Below, in pieces: positions 1 through 6,204 of a DNA stretch of 13,962 bases; within the stretch, counting starts at the first letter, position 1; each line of letters begins with the position of its first letter. The notes beneath the pieces were generated by a model. That model made no database searches and was not told where the DNA came from. It worked only from the letters and a program-made list of their open reading frames with translations. Position numbers and translations under genes: made by a program. Where the stretch lies: assembly GCA_959598545.1 (NCBI GenBank), contig CAUGFC010000043.1, forward strand, positions 1-13,962, in the 5' to 3' direction. This DNA is from an uncultured Olsenella sp. (GTDB taxonomy: Bacteria; Actinomycetota; Coriobacteriia; Coriobacteriales; Atopobiaceae).

Positions 1-836
1 TCGGAGTCGGTGAGCTCGCCGGGATTGAGCGGGATCTCCTCGGCGACGGTCGCGTCGTACTCCTCCTGGCTGATGTCGCCGGCCTCGAGCATGCGCGAGA
101 GGACGAGGTTGCGGCGGCTCTTGCAGTTCTCGTAGTTGACGAAGGGGTCGTAGTACGTGGGGGAGTTGGGGATGCCCACGAGCGTGGCCGCCTCGTTCAG
201 CGTGAGGTCGGCGGCGCTCTTGTTGAAGTAGGTGATCGAGGCGGCCTCGATGCCGTAGGCGCCGTTGCCGTAGTAGATGGTGTTGAGGTACATGCTGAGG
301 ATCTGGTCCTTGGTGTACGTCTTCTCCATCTGGATGGCGATGTAGGCCTCGCGGACCTTGCGTCGCAGCGAGTTCTCGAACTGCTCGTCAGAGAGGACCG
401 TCCAGCGGACGAGCTGCTGGGTGATCGTGGAGCCGCCGCCCTGCTCGCCGCCACCGAACACCTGGCCCACGGCCGCGCGGGCGATGCCCTCGGGGTCGAC
501 GCCGTTGTGCTGGTAGAAGCGCTTGTCCTCGGTGTCGATCGTGCCCTTCTTGACGTAGTCGGAGATCTGGTCGAGCTCGATCGAGCGACGGTTCTGCAGG
601 TAGTACGCCACGACCTCGTTGCCGTCGGCGTCGAAGACGCGCGTGGGCTCGGCCACGAGGAAGGCGTCGGCAGAGGTGTAGTCGGGCAGGTCCTCGAGCC
701 AGGTGGAGACCACGGCTCCCAGCGAGAGGGCCAGCGTCACGCAGAGAAGCGCGATGAAGCCGAGCGCTCCCGCGAGGCTGAAGCCCACGAAGTGGGTCTT
801 CGAGTGCGACCGCGCCCGACGCGTTCTGATTCCCAT
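1..836 (-). CDS. Class A penicillin-binding protein (GT51 transglycosylase), N-terminal part, cut by window edge
   Basis: Peptidoglycan glycosyltransferase/transpeptidase that polymerises lipid II at the outer face of the membrane. The 278 codons seen here start at ATG 834-836, with AAGGAG (843-848, minus strand) about 7 nt upstream. A basic cytoplasmic tail (residues 1-15) precedes one membrane anchor (about 17-43). The glycosyltransferase domain follows: EDKRFYQHNG at 103-112 holds the catalytic Glu103 of the family EDxxFxxHxG motif, GGSTITQQL lies at 134-142, and RRKVREAYIAIQMEK plus YLNTIYYG at 158-190 are also typical. The reading frame is open to base 1, so the transpeptidase domain must lie outside the window. 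It is transcribed divergently from tyrS. Family assignment is certain; which paralogue it is cannot be told from this fragment. Confidence 0.95.
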   Translation of the reverse strand, partial: MGIRTRRARSHSKTHFVGFSLAGALGFIALLCVTLALSLGAVVSTWLEDLPDYTSADAFLVAEPTRVFDADGNEVVAYYLQNRRSIELDQISDYVKKGTIDTEDKRFYQHNGVDPEGIARAAVGQVFGGGEQGGGSTITQQLVRWTVLSDEQFENSLRRKVREAYIAIQMEKTYTKDQILSMYLNTIYYGNGAYGIEAASITYFNKSAADLTLNEAATLVGIPNSPTYYDPFVNYENCKSRRNLVLSRMLEAGDISQEEYDATVAEEIPLNPGELTDS

Positions 837-863
837 CTATCACTCCTTGTCCGGGACGTTCCG

Positions 864-892
864 TCCACAGTCATTCGTCATTATACTATGCT
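864..892 (+). promoter_or_regulatory. Candidate tyrS promoter
   Basis: TCCACA (864-869), a 17-nt spacer and TATGCT (887-892) make a plausible -35/-10 pair, with transcription expected near 899. TATACT at 882-887 is an alternative -10. A start near 899 would exclude the ATG at 896 as the tyrS start. The leader is too short for a T-box. Confidence 0.3.
880..885 (-). promoter_or_regulatory. -10 box of the PBP gene promoter
   Basis: On the minus strand this reads TATAAT, a perfect -10 hexamer, 44 nt upstream of the PBP ATG. I see no good -35 at 16-18 nt spacing, so the assignment rests on the -10 and its position. It lies directly beside the -10 candidate for the opposite gene. Confidence 0.35.
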
Positions 893-955
893 AGTTTGCT
901 ATGCCGCCGCCCGCGGGCGGTTTGGAGAGACGAAGACCCTGTGGAGGACAGAGAC

Positions 956-2173
956 TTGCTGCCAGTTGACGAACAGCTCAAGGTGATCACGTCCGGCACG
1001 ATGCAGATCGTGCCGCTGGAGGAGCTCAAGAAGAAGCTCGAGAAGGGCACGCCGCTCAACATCAAGCTCGGCGTCGACCCCACCTCGCCCGACCTGCACC
1101 TCGGCCACGCCGTGCCGCTACGGAAGATGCGCCAGTTCCAGGACCTGGGCCACAACGTGACGCTGATCATTGGCAACGGCACCGCCCTCATCGGCGACCC
1201 GTCCGGCCGCGACTCCACCCGCCCGCCGCTCACCGAGGAGCAGGTGGAGGCCAACGCCAAGACCTACGTCGAGCAGGCCATGAAGGTGCTCGACCCCGAG
1301 AAGACCCAGATCGTCCACAACGGCGACTGGCTGAAGGGCCTGAACCTCGCCGAGATGCTCAAGCTCATGAGCCAGTTCAACGTGGCCCGCATCCTCGAGC
1401 GCGAGGACTTCCACAACCGCTACACCGAGGGCAAGTCCATCGCCCTGCACGAGTTCATCTACCCGGTCCTGCAGGCCTACGACTCCGTCGTGGTGAAGGC
1501 GGACCTGGAGATGGGCGGCAACGACCAGATCTTCAACCTGCTCGCCGGCCGCGACCTCATGCGCGCCATGGGCATGGAGCCGCAGGTGGCCCTCACGATG
1601 CCGCTTCTGGTGGGCACCGACGGCCACAAGAAGATGTCCAAGAGCTACGGCAACTACGTGGGCCTCACCGACGAGCAGGCGGACATGTACGGCAAGGTCA
1701 TGTCCATCACCGACGAGCTGGTGCCGCTCTACTGGCGCCTCTGCTCCACGGCCGACATGGACAAGCTCGACGCCATCGACGCCGCCTTCGCGGACGGCTC
1801 CGCCGACCCGTACGCGCTCAAGCGCGAGCTTGCCGCCAACATCGTGGACCTCTACCACGGCGAGGGCGCCGGCGCCGCGGCGAGTGCTGCCTTTGACGCG
1901 CAGTTCAAGCGCGCCGAGGCCCCCGAGGACATGCCGGAGTTCCCGCTGAGCGTGGCCGAGGTCAACGACGAGGGCAAGGTCTACCTGGGCAAGCTCCTCG
2001 TTGAGGTGGGCATCGCCAAGTCCGCCGGCGAGGCGCGCCGCCTCGTGGACGGCGGCGGCGTCAAGATCAACGGCGAGGCCGTGGCGCCCAAGTGCTACAA
2101 CGTGGAGGCGTCGCTCTTCTCGGCGGGCACGACGGTCCAGTCCGGCAAGAAGCGCTGGGCGCGCCTGGTCTAG
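956..2173 (+). CDS. tyrS: Tyrosyl-tRNA synthetase
   Basis: Class I aminoacyl-tRNA synthetase that charges tRNA-Tyr in the cytoplasm. From TTG 956 the protein has 405 residues, normal for bacterial TyrRS. The HIGH motif is HLGH at 48-51. The KMSKS motif is present exactly at 226-230. An S4 RNA-binding domain occupies about 341-401 (VYLGKLLVEVGIAKSAGEAR and on). The start is debatable. TTG 956 has GGAGGA (943-948) at an ideal 7 nt and gives an N-terminus (LLPVDEQLKVI) like that of related enzymes. GTG 941 in the same frame has only GGAGAG at 11 nt. ATG 896 lies at or before the predicted transcription start and is unlikely. The enzyme belongs to the TyrRS subgroup with an N-terminal PVDEQL-type extension. 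Function is certain; the start is moderately certain. Confidence 0.96.
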   Translation: MLPVDEQLKVITSGTMQIVPLEELKKKLEKGTPLNIKLGVDPTSPDLHLGHAVPLRKMRQFQDLGHNVTLIIGNGTALIGDPSGRDSTRPPLTEEQVEANAKTYVEQAMKVLDPEKTQIVHNGDWLKGLNLAEMLKLMSQFNVARILEREDFHNRYTEGKSIALHEFIYPVLQAYDSVVVKADLEMGGNDQIFNLLAGRDLMRAMGMEPQVALTMPLLVGTDGHKKMSKSYGNYVGLTDEQADMYGKVMSITDELVPLYWRLCSTADMDKLDAIDAAFADGSADPYALKRELAANIVDLYHGEGAGAAASAAFDAQFKRAEAPEDMPEFPLSVAEVNDEGKVYLGKLLVEVGIAKSAGEARRLVDGGGVKINGEAVAPKCYNVEASLFSAGTTVQSGKKRWARLV

Positions 2174-2185
2174 AGCCGGCACCGA

Positions 2186-2289
2186 GGGTTTGGGTTCGCT
2201 GTTCGGACCCAAGGCCCGTCATTGCTGACGGCCAACTGGGCTTTTGTCGGAGCGGCACGCGACGCGTCGCGTTTTTCGAACCCAAACCC
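2186..2289. repeat. Inverted-repeat-bounded element, copy 1
   Basis: Starts with GGGTTTGGGTTC (2186-2197) and ends with its exact reverse complement GAACCCAAACCC (2278-2289). Inside is CCAACTGGGCTTTTGTCG (2232-2249), which recurs in copy 2. The left end also folds locally: 2190-2198 pairs with 2204-2212 around the loop CTGTT. It lies just after the tyrS stop and could act as a terminator or processing structure, but no U-tract follows the hairpin. Confidence 0.7.
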
Positions 2290-2306
2290 AAATCGGGTTT
2301 GGGTTC
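2278..2306. repeat. Perfect 12-bp hairpin at the junction of the two elements
   Basis: GAACCCAAACCC (2278-2289), the loop AAATC, then GGGTTTGGGTTC (2295-2306). The arms are perfect complements. The hairpin forms from the right end of element 1 and the left end of element 2. It is not followed by a T-run, so it is not a classical terminator. Confidence 0.75.
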
Positions 2307-2387
2307 AGTCTTACAGGAGCGGACGAGCGCCAACTAGGCTTTTGTCGCGAGCTGCCCGCCGGAGGCCCGGTTTTCGAACCCAAACCC
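2295..2387. repeat. Inverted-repeat-bounded element, copy 2
   Basis: Same architecture as copy 1: GGGTTTGGGTTC (2295-2306), CCAACTAGGCTTTTGTCG (2330-2347) and GAACCCAAACCC (2376-2387). From the CCAACT box to the end both copies are exactly 58 nt. Box and end are conserved, while the roughly 25 nt between them differ. It ends 21 nt before the ATG of the U32 gene, so it would form most of that gene's leader if transcription comes from upstream. Confidence 0.7.
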
Positions 2388-2408
2388 GTTTTGGCAGAGA
2401 GGACGCAG

Positions 2409-4937
2409 ATGGCGAGAAGGACCACGTTTCTGGAGGGGCACGGCGTGCCCGAGCTGCTGGCGCCCGCCGGCGGCCCCGCGGCGTTCAACGCGGCGCTCGC
2501 GGCCGGGGCGGACGCCATCTACTGTGGCCTCGGCAGCGACTTCAACGCCCGTCGCAGCGCGGGGAACTTCGACGACGAGTCCTTCTCGGCCGCGTGCCGC
2601 CGGGCGCACCTTGCCGGATCTCGCGTCTACGTGACCGTGAACGTGGCGGTGTCCTCCGAGGAGCTGCCGCGCGTGCTTGAGCTCGTGCGCCGCGCCTGGG
2701 GGCTCGGGGCAGACGCCTTCATCATCCAGGACTGGGGCCTCATGGCGGAGATCCGTCGCCGGTGGCCGGAGGTGGAGACCCACGTCTCCACGCAGGCGAA
2801 CGTCCATGACGCGCGCGGCGTGGCGTGGTGTCGCGACGTCTGGGGCGTGGACCGCGTGACGCTCTCGCGCGAGCTCTCCCTGGCGGAGATCTCCCGCATC
2901 GCCGAGGAAGGCGTGGAGCTGGAGTGCTTCGGCCACGGCGCGCTGTGCTTCTGCTACTCGGGCGTGTGCCTCATGAGCTCCATGCGGGGCGGCCGCTCGG
3001 CGAACCGCGGCCTCTGTGCCCAGCCGTGCCGGCTGCCATACGACCTGGTGGACGAGAAGGGCGAGGTGCTCGAGATCCCCGGCGTGGCCACACAGGGCAT
3101 CCCCGAGACGAGCCGCGGCGTGGGCGGCACGCGGCTGCTCTGCCCCAAGGACTATCGCACGGTCGACCGCGTGCGCGAGATGCGCGACGCCGGCGTGGGC
3201 TCGCTCAAGGTCGAGGGCCGCATGAAGGCTCCCGACTACGTGTTCTCCGTCGTGGCGGCCTATCGCGGCGCGCTCGACGCCCTGCGTGACGGCCGTGACG
3301 AGGACGTCGCGCGCGCGGCGCGCGACCGGCGGCTGCGCCGCGCGTTCAACCGCGACTTCACCGAGAGCTACCTCTGGGGCGGCTCGGACAACGACATGAT
3401 GAGCTACGAGCGCTCCAACAACCGCGGCGAGCTGGTCGGCCGCGTCGTCGGGTCGCGCGCGCTCGAGGACGCGCTCGTGCGGCGCGGCGGCGGCAACGGT
3501 GGTCGCGAGCGCATGCGGCGCGTCACGCGCGCCGACGTCGAGGTCCTTCTCGACGAACCGGTGGGCGCCGGCGACCTGCTGGAGATTCGCCCGGTCGACG
3601 ACCCGTCGCAGTTCCTGACCGCGCACGCGGCGGCCGACGCGGCGGCGGGGGAGACCATCACCTGCCGCACCGCCCGCCCGATGGAGGCCGGCTCGCTCGT
3701 GCGCGTGATCCGCTCTCAGGCCGCGCTCGACGAGGCCGAGTGCGTGGCCGAGAAGGACGTCGTGCGCCGCCGGCCGGTGCTGGTGCGCGTGACGGCGCGT
3801 CTGGGCGAGCCGTTCTCGGTCGAGCTCGAGTGCGCCGACGGCGCCGCTGCCGCGCGCGCCGAGGGCTTCGTCGTTGAGGCCGCGCGCACGCGGCCGGTCG
3901 CCGAGGCGGACCTCGTGGAGCACGTGGGCCGCATGGGACAGAGCGCGTTCGAGCCCGTGGGCTGGGACGTCTCGCTCGATGCCGGCTGCGGCATGTCCTT
4001 CTCGGCCGTGCACAAGGTCCGGGCCGAGGCGTGCCGTCGCCTGGAGGAGGCCCTGCTCGCACCCTATGCCGCCCGTGAGACAAAGGGGACAGGTTCATTT
4101 GTCTCACTAGCTGATGAGACAAATGAACCTGTCCCCTTTGTCTCACCTGCGATCTGTGCGCTGGTGACGACGCCGGAGTGCGCCGAGGCCGCCCTCGCCG
4201 CCGGGGCGACGCGCGTCTACGCCTCCGCCGACGACCTCGCGCGCGGCACGTGGCCGGACGGCGTCGTACCCTGGCTCGACGAGGTCTGCCGCGAGGCCGA
4301 CCACGCCCGCCTGGACCCGTGGGTGCGCGCCGGCGAGCCCGTCGCCGTGGGCAACGTCTCCGAGCTGGCCCTCGCCGCCGAGCGCGGCGCGCTGCCCGAG
4401 GTGCGCTCCTGCATACCCGTCCACAACGCGTCCGCGCTGGTCGCGCTCGCCGATGCGGGTGCGGCCGGCGTCTGGCTCTCGCCCGAGCTCACGCTCGAGG
4501 AGGTCTGCGCGCTCGCCCGGGCGTCCCGCGTGCCCGTGGGCCTTTCCGTCCTCGGTCGCGAGCGCGTCATGACGAGCGAGCACTGCGTCCTGCAGGCGCT
4601 CGGTCGCTGCCGGCACGACTGCGCCCACTGCCCGGAGCGCGCCCGTGCGCTCTCCCTGCGCGACATCGACGGCAACCTCCTGCCCGTGCGCACGGACGTC
4701 AACGGCCGCTCGCGCATCTGGTGCGCCCAGCCGCTCGACGCCACCCCGCAGGTCCCGGAGCTCGTCGCGGCCGGCGTGACCCGCCTGCTCGTCGACGGCC
4801 AGCTCATGGGCGTCGACGAGGTCTCCGCCGCCGTGGCCCGCGTCACCGCCGCGCTCGAGGCCGCGCGCGACGGCCGCCGTCCCGCGCCCCGCATGAAGGG
4901 CGCCACGTCGGGTCACCTCTTCTCGCCCATTGGGTAA
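2409..4937 (+). CDS. Large U32-family protein (peptidase U32 / RlhA-type) with DUF3656-like and Cys-rich C-terminal parts
   Basis: 842 residues. ATG 2409 is preceded by AGAGAGGA (2396-2403) and followed by the family N-terminus (PELLAPAGGPAAFNAALAAG). The frame stays open upstream, but only through the repeat block. The U32 signature ECFGHGALCFCYSGVCLMSS lies at 172-191. Cys180, 187, 203/207 and 245 fall at spacings like the [4Fe-4S] ligands of the U32 relatives UbiU/UbiV. VEGRMK is at 268-273. A DUF3656-like region follows. A second Cys cluster (726, 734, 738, 741, 772) sits in the C-terminal part. Despite the 'peptidase' name, characterised members (RlhA, TrhP, UbiU/V) take part in prephenate-dependent or O2-independent hydroxylation of RNA or quinone; a 23S rRNA hydroxylation role here is inference. 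It is longer than E. coli RlhA (roughly 650 residues). A palindromic insert encodes residues about 556-579. Codons 3-4 are the rare AGA AGG, forced by the recurrent short motif. Confidence 0.9.
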   Translation: MARRTTFLEGHGVPELLAPAGGPAAFNAALAAGADAIYCGLGSDFNARRSAGNFDDESFSAACRRAHLAGSRVYVTVNVAVSSEELPRVLELVRRAWGLGADAFIIQDWGLMAEIRRRWPEVETHVSTQANVHDARGVAWCRDVWGVDRVTLSRELSLAEISRIAEEGVELECFGHGALCFCYSGVCLMSSMRGGRSANRGLCAQPCRLPYDLVDEKGEVLEIPGVATQGIPETSRGVGGTRLLCPKDYRTVDRVREMRDAGVGSLKVEGRMKAPDYVFSVVAAYRGALDALRDGRDEDVARAARDRRLRRAFNRDFTESYLWGGSDNDMMSYERSNNRGELVGRVVGSRALEDALVRRGGGNGGRERMRRVTRADVEVLLDEPVGAGDLLEIRPVDDPSQFLTAHAAADAAAGETITCRTARPMEAGSLVRVIRSQAALDEAECVAEKDVVRRRPVLVRVTARLGEPFSVELECADGAAAARAEGFVVEAARTRPVAEADLVEHVGRMGQSAFEPVGWDVSLDAGCGMSFSAVHKVRAEACRRLEEALLAPYAARETKGTGSFVSLADETNEPVPFVSPAICALVTTPECAEAALAAGATRVYASADDLARGTWPDGVVPWLDEVCREADHARLDPWVRAGEPVAVGNVSELALAAERGALPEVRSCIPVHNASALVALADAGAAGVWLSPELTLEEVCALARASRVPVGLSVLGRERVMTSEHCVLQALGRCRHDCAHCPERARALSLRDIDGNLLPVRTDVNGRSRIWCAQPLDATPQVPELVAAGVTRLLVDGQLMGVDEVSAAVARVTAALEAARDGRRPAPRMKGATSGHLFSPIG
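2411..2422 (+). repeat. Recurrent 12-nt motif GGCGAGAAGGAC, copy at the U32 gene start
   Basis: Exact consensus copy covering codons 1-5 of the U32 gene. It makes the gene use AGA AGG, Arg codons that are rare at this base composition. Other 12-nt windows holding the exact core CGAGAAGGAC: plus strand 3747, 6180, 7015, 7303, 9600, 10209, 10920, 12582; minus strand (given by left coordinate) 2579, 3543, 3995, 9891, 10992. Confidence 0.75.
4076..4145. repeat. 70-bp perfect palindrome inserted in the U32 coding sequence
   Basis: Two 31-bp arms (4076-4106 and 4115-4145) are exact reverse complements around the 8-nt loop CTAGCTGA. Each arm itself begins TGAGACAAA and ends TTTGTCTCA, so the element is a nested double palindrome with the core AAAGGGGACAGGTTC. 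It stays open in the U32 frame. Such elements resemble the REP/REPIN-type palindromes linked with IS200-like RAYT transposases in other genomes; no transposase lies in this window. Confidence 0.9.
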
Positions 4938-4978
4938 GATGTCTCACGGAACCATTCCAGCCCAGCGAAAGGAACACC

Positions 4979-5215
4979 ATGGCTGTTGACCGCGCGCTTC
5001 TCGACGCAACCCTCGACGTGATCCGCCAGAGCCTCCAGGCCGACGGCGGCGACGTGGCCCTCATCGACGTGACCGACGACGGAGTCGTGACCCTGGAGAT
5101 GCAGGGCGCCTGCGCCGGCTGCCCGCTCTCCTCCCTCGACATGTCCGAGGGCATCGAGCGCATCCTCATGGAGCACGTCCCCGGCGTGACGCGCGTCCAG
5201 CCGGCGGCCTTCTAG
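4979..5215 (+). CDS. NifU-like C-terminal-domain Fe-S protein
   Basis: 78 residues, the size of a lone NifU C-terminal (Nfu) domain. Start ATG 4979 has AAAGGA (4968-4973) upstream. The sequence reads LQADGGDVALIDVTDDGVVTLEMQGACAGCPLSS. The CxxC pair Cys45/Cys48 is the Nfu motif, which binds a [4Fe-4S] cluster as a dimer for delivery to apoproteins. No NifU N-terminal scaffold or A-type domain is present. It starts 41 nt after the U32 stop and ends 17 nt before lgt, so the three are probably one transcript. Position next to a cysteine-rich U32 protein makes that protein a reasonable client (inference). Family certain; the precise partner is unknown. Confidence 0.92.
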   Translation: MAVDRALLDATLDVIRQSLQADGGDVALIDVTDDGVVTLEMQGACAGCPLSSLDMSEGIERILMEHVPGVTRVQPAAF

Positions 5216-5220
5216 CGCGG

Positions 5221-5232
5221 GGCGAGAAGAAC
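5221..5232 (+). repeat. One-mismatch copy of the 12-nt motif (GGCGAGAAGAAC)
   Basis: Lies between the nifU-like stop and the lgt GTG, directly abutting the start codon and occupying the place of a ribosome binding site. It differs from the consensus at one base. Other G-to-A variants are on the minus strand at 5977-5988, 7458-7469 and 11671-11682, and GGCGAGAAGTAC is at 12005-12016. Confidence 0.5.
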
Positions 5233-6048
5233 GTGCTGCTGAACGAGATCTATCACGCCCTCGACCCGGTGGCCTTCTCGCTGGGCCCGGTCTCCGTGCG
5301 CTGGTACGCGCTGGCGTACCTCGCCGGCTTCGCCTGCGCGGGCGTGGTCATGTGGCGCACGCAGAGGCGCTGGGGGCTCGGCCTCACGCTCGACGACCTG
5401 CTCTCGATCGTGCTCGGGATCGTCTTCGGCGTGATCATCGGCGCGCGCCTGTTCTACGTGGTGTTCTACGGCGCGGGCTACTATCTCGAGAACCCGCTCG
5501 AGATCTTCATGCTCAACCACGGCGGCATGAGCTTCCACGGTGGCCTCGTGGGCGCCGTCGTGGGCGGCAGCTTGGTGTGCCGGCGGTACAAGATCTCCAT
5601 CCCCACGGTGTGCGACCTGGGCGTCATCGGCGCGCCGATCGGCCTGTTCTTCGGCCGCTGCGCCAACTTCGTGAACGGCGAGCTCTGGGGCAAGGAGACC
5701 ACGCTTCCCTGGGGCGTCATGTTCGAGACGGGCGGCGCGGTCTACCGCCACCCCTCGCAGCTCTACGAGGCCGTGCTCGAGGGCCTCGTGATCTTCGCGG
5801 TGCTCTACGCACTGTCGCGCCGCGTGCCGCCGCGCCCGCAGGGCACCTTCATGGGCGCGTTCCTGGCGCTCTATGGCGTCTTCCGCTTCCTGGTGGAGTT
5901 CGTCCGCGTGCCGGACGCCCAGCTCGGCTACCTCTTTGGCCCCATTACCATGGGCCAGTTGCTGAGCCTGCCGCTCGTTCTTCTCGGCATCGCGATCCTG
6001 GTGGGCGCGCACCGACTCAACCGCCCGCAGCGCGGCTACCTGAGCTAG
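5233..6048 (+). CDS. lgt: Prolipoprotein diacylglyceryl transferase
   Basis: Integral membrane enzyme that transfers diacylglycerol from phosphatidylglycerol to the lipobox cysteine of prolipoproteins, the first step of lipoprotein maturation. 271 residues, normal for the family, with about seven hydrophobic segments. Family motifs are clear: NHGGMSFHGG at 95-104, GRCANFVNGE at 141-150 (the Lgt signature), YRHPSQLYE at 171-179 and FRFLVEFVR at 217-225. The start is GTG 5233, 17 nt after the NifU-like stop. The upstream GGGGCGAGAAG is a poor Shine-Dalgarno sequence, so translation may be coupled to the preceding gene. Val-Leu-Leu at 248-250 is coded by a one-mismatch copy of the recurrent motif. 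Function certain. Confidence 0.97.
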   Translation: MLLNEIYHALDPVAFSLGPVSVRWYALAYLAGFACAGVVMWRTQRRWGLGLTLDDLLSIVLGIVFGVIIGARLFYVVFYGAGYYLENPLEIFMLNHGGMSFHGGLVGAVVGGSLVCRRYKISIPTVCDLGVIGAPIGLFFGRCANFVNGELWGKETTLPWGVMFETGGAVYRHPSQLYEAVLEGLVIFAVLYALSRRVPPRPQGTFMGAFLALYGVFRFLVEFVRVPDAQLGYLFGPITMGQLLSLPLVLLGIAILVGAHRLNRPQRGYLS

Positions 6049-6062
6049 CCCCGCCGCGTCGT

Positions 6063-6086
6063 CCGGCGCCCCGGTGACTGCGCCGG
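6063..6086 (+). terminator. GC-rich hairpin after lgt
   Basis: CCGGCGC (6063-6069) pairs with GCGCCGG (6080-6086) across a 10-nt loop, 15 nt after the lgt stop. There is no immediate T-run, so it may only slow polymerase or protect the 3' end. The rest of the 156-nt convergent gap (6049-6204) shows only the 12-nt motif. Confidence 0.35.
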
Positions 6087-6179
6087 CCCCGTTGGCTGAC
6101 AGGTTTTACCGTCTATGCGCGCTCTCGGTTGCCCGCGAGCCGTAGAACTTGTCATTCAATCATGGAGCAGGACCGGTCT

Positions 6180-6191
6180 GGCGAGAAGGAC
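6180..6191 (+). repeat. Intergenic copy of the 12-nt motif GGCGAGAAGGAC
   Basis: Exact copy in the convergent gap between lgt and the CmpB-like gene, 13 nt beyond the latter's stop. No protein-coding reason for the sequence exists here. Confidence 0.7.
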
Positions 6192-6204
6192 ATCGCGTCG
6201 CCCC

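Noticed and set aside
896..955. tyrS start at ATG 896
   Set aside because: It sits at the predicted transcription start and lacks a Shine-Dalgarno sequence; the first 20 residues do not resemble TyrRS.
837..955. T-box leader for tyrS
   Set aside because: The gap is too short, and I see neither an AGGGTGG-like box nor a terminator structure.
2244..2408. Upstream extension of the U32 gene to ATG 2244
   Set aside because: The extension would be encoded by the tandem repeat elements and has no ribosome binding site. The family N-terminus begins at about residue 14 from ATG 2409, which has one.
2334..4013. Long minus-strand open frame opposite the U32 gene
   Set aside because: Shadow frame: His/Ala/Arg-rich, no domain, and fully covered by a gene with clear motifs on the other strand.
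5221..5232. The recurrent motif as merely a ribosome binding site (GAGAAGGA)
   Set aside because: Only the copy before lgt is in such a position; most copies lie within genes, after stops or on the opposite strand.
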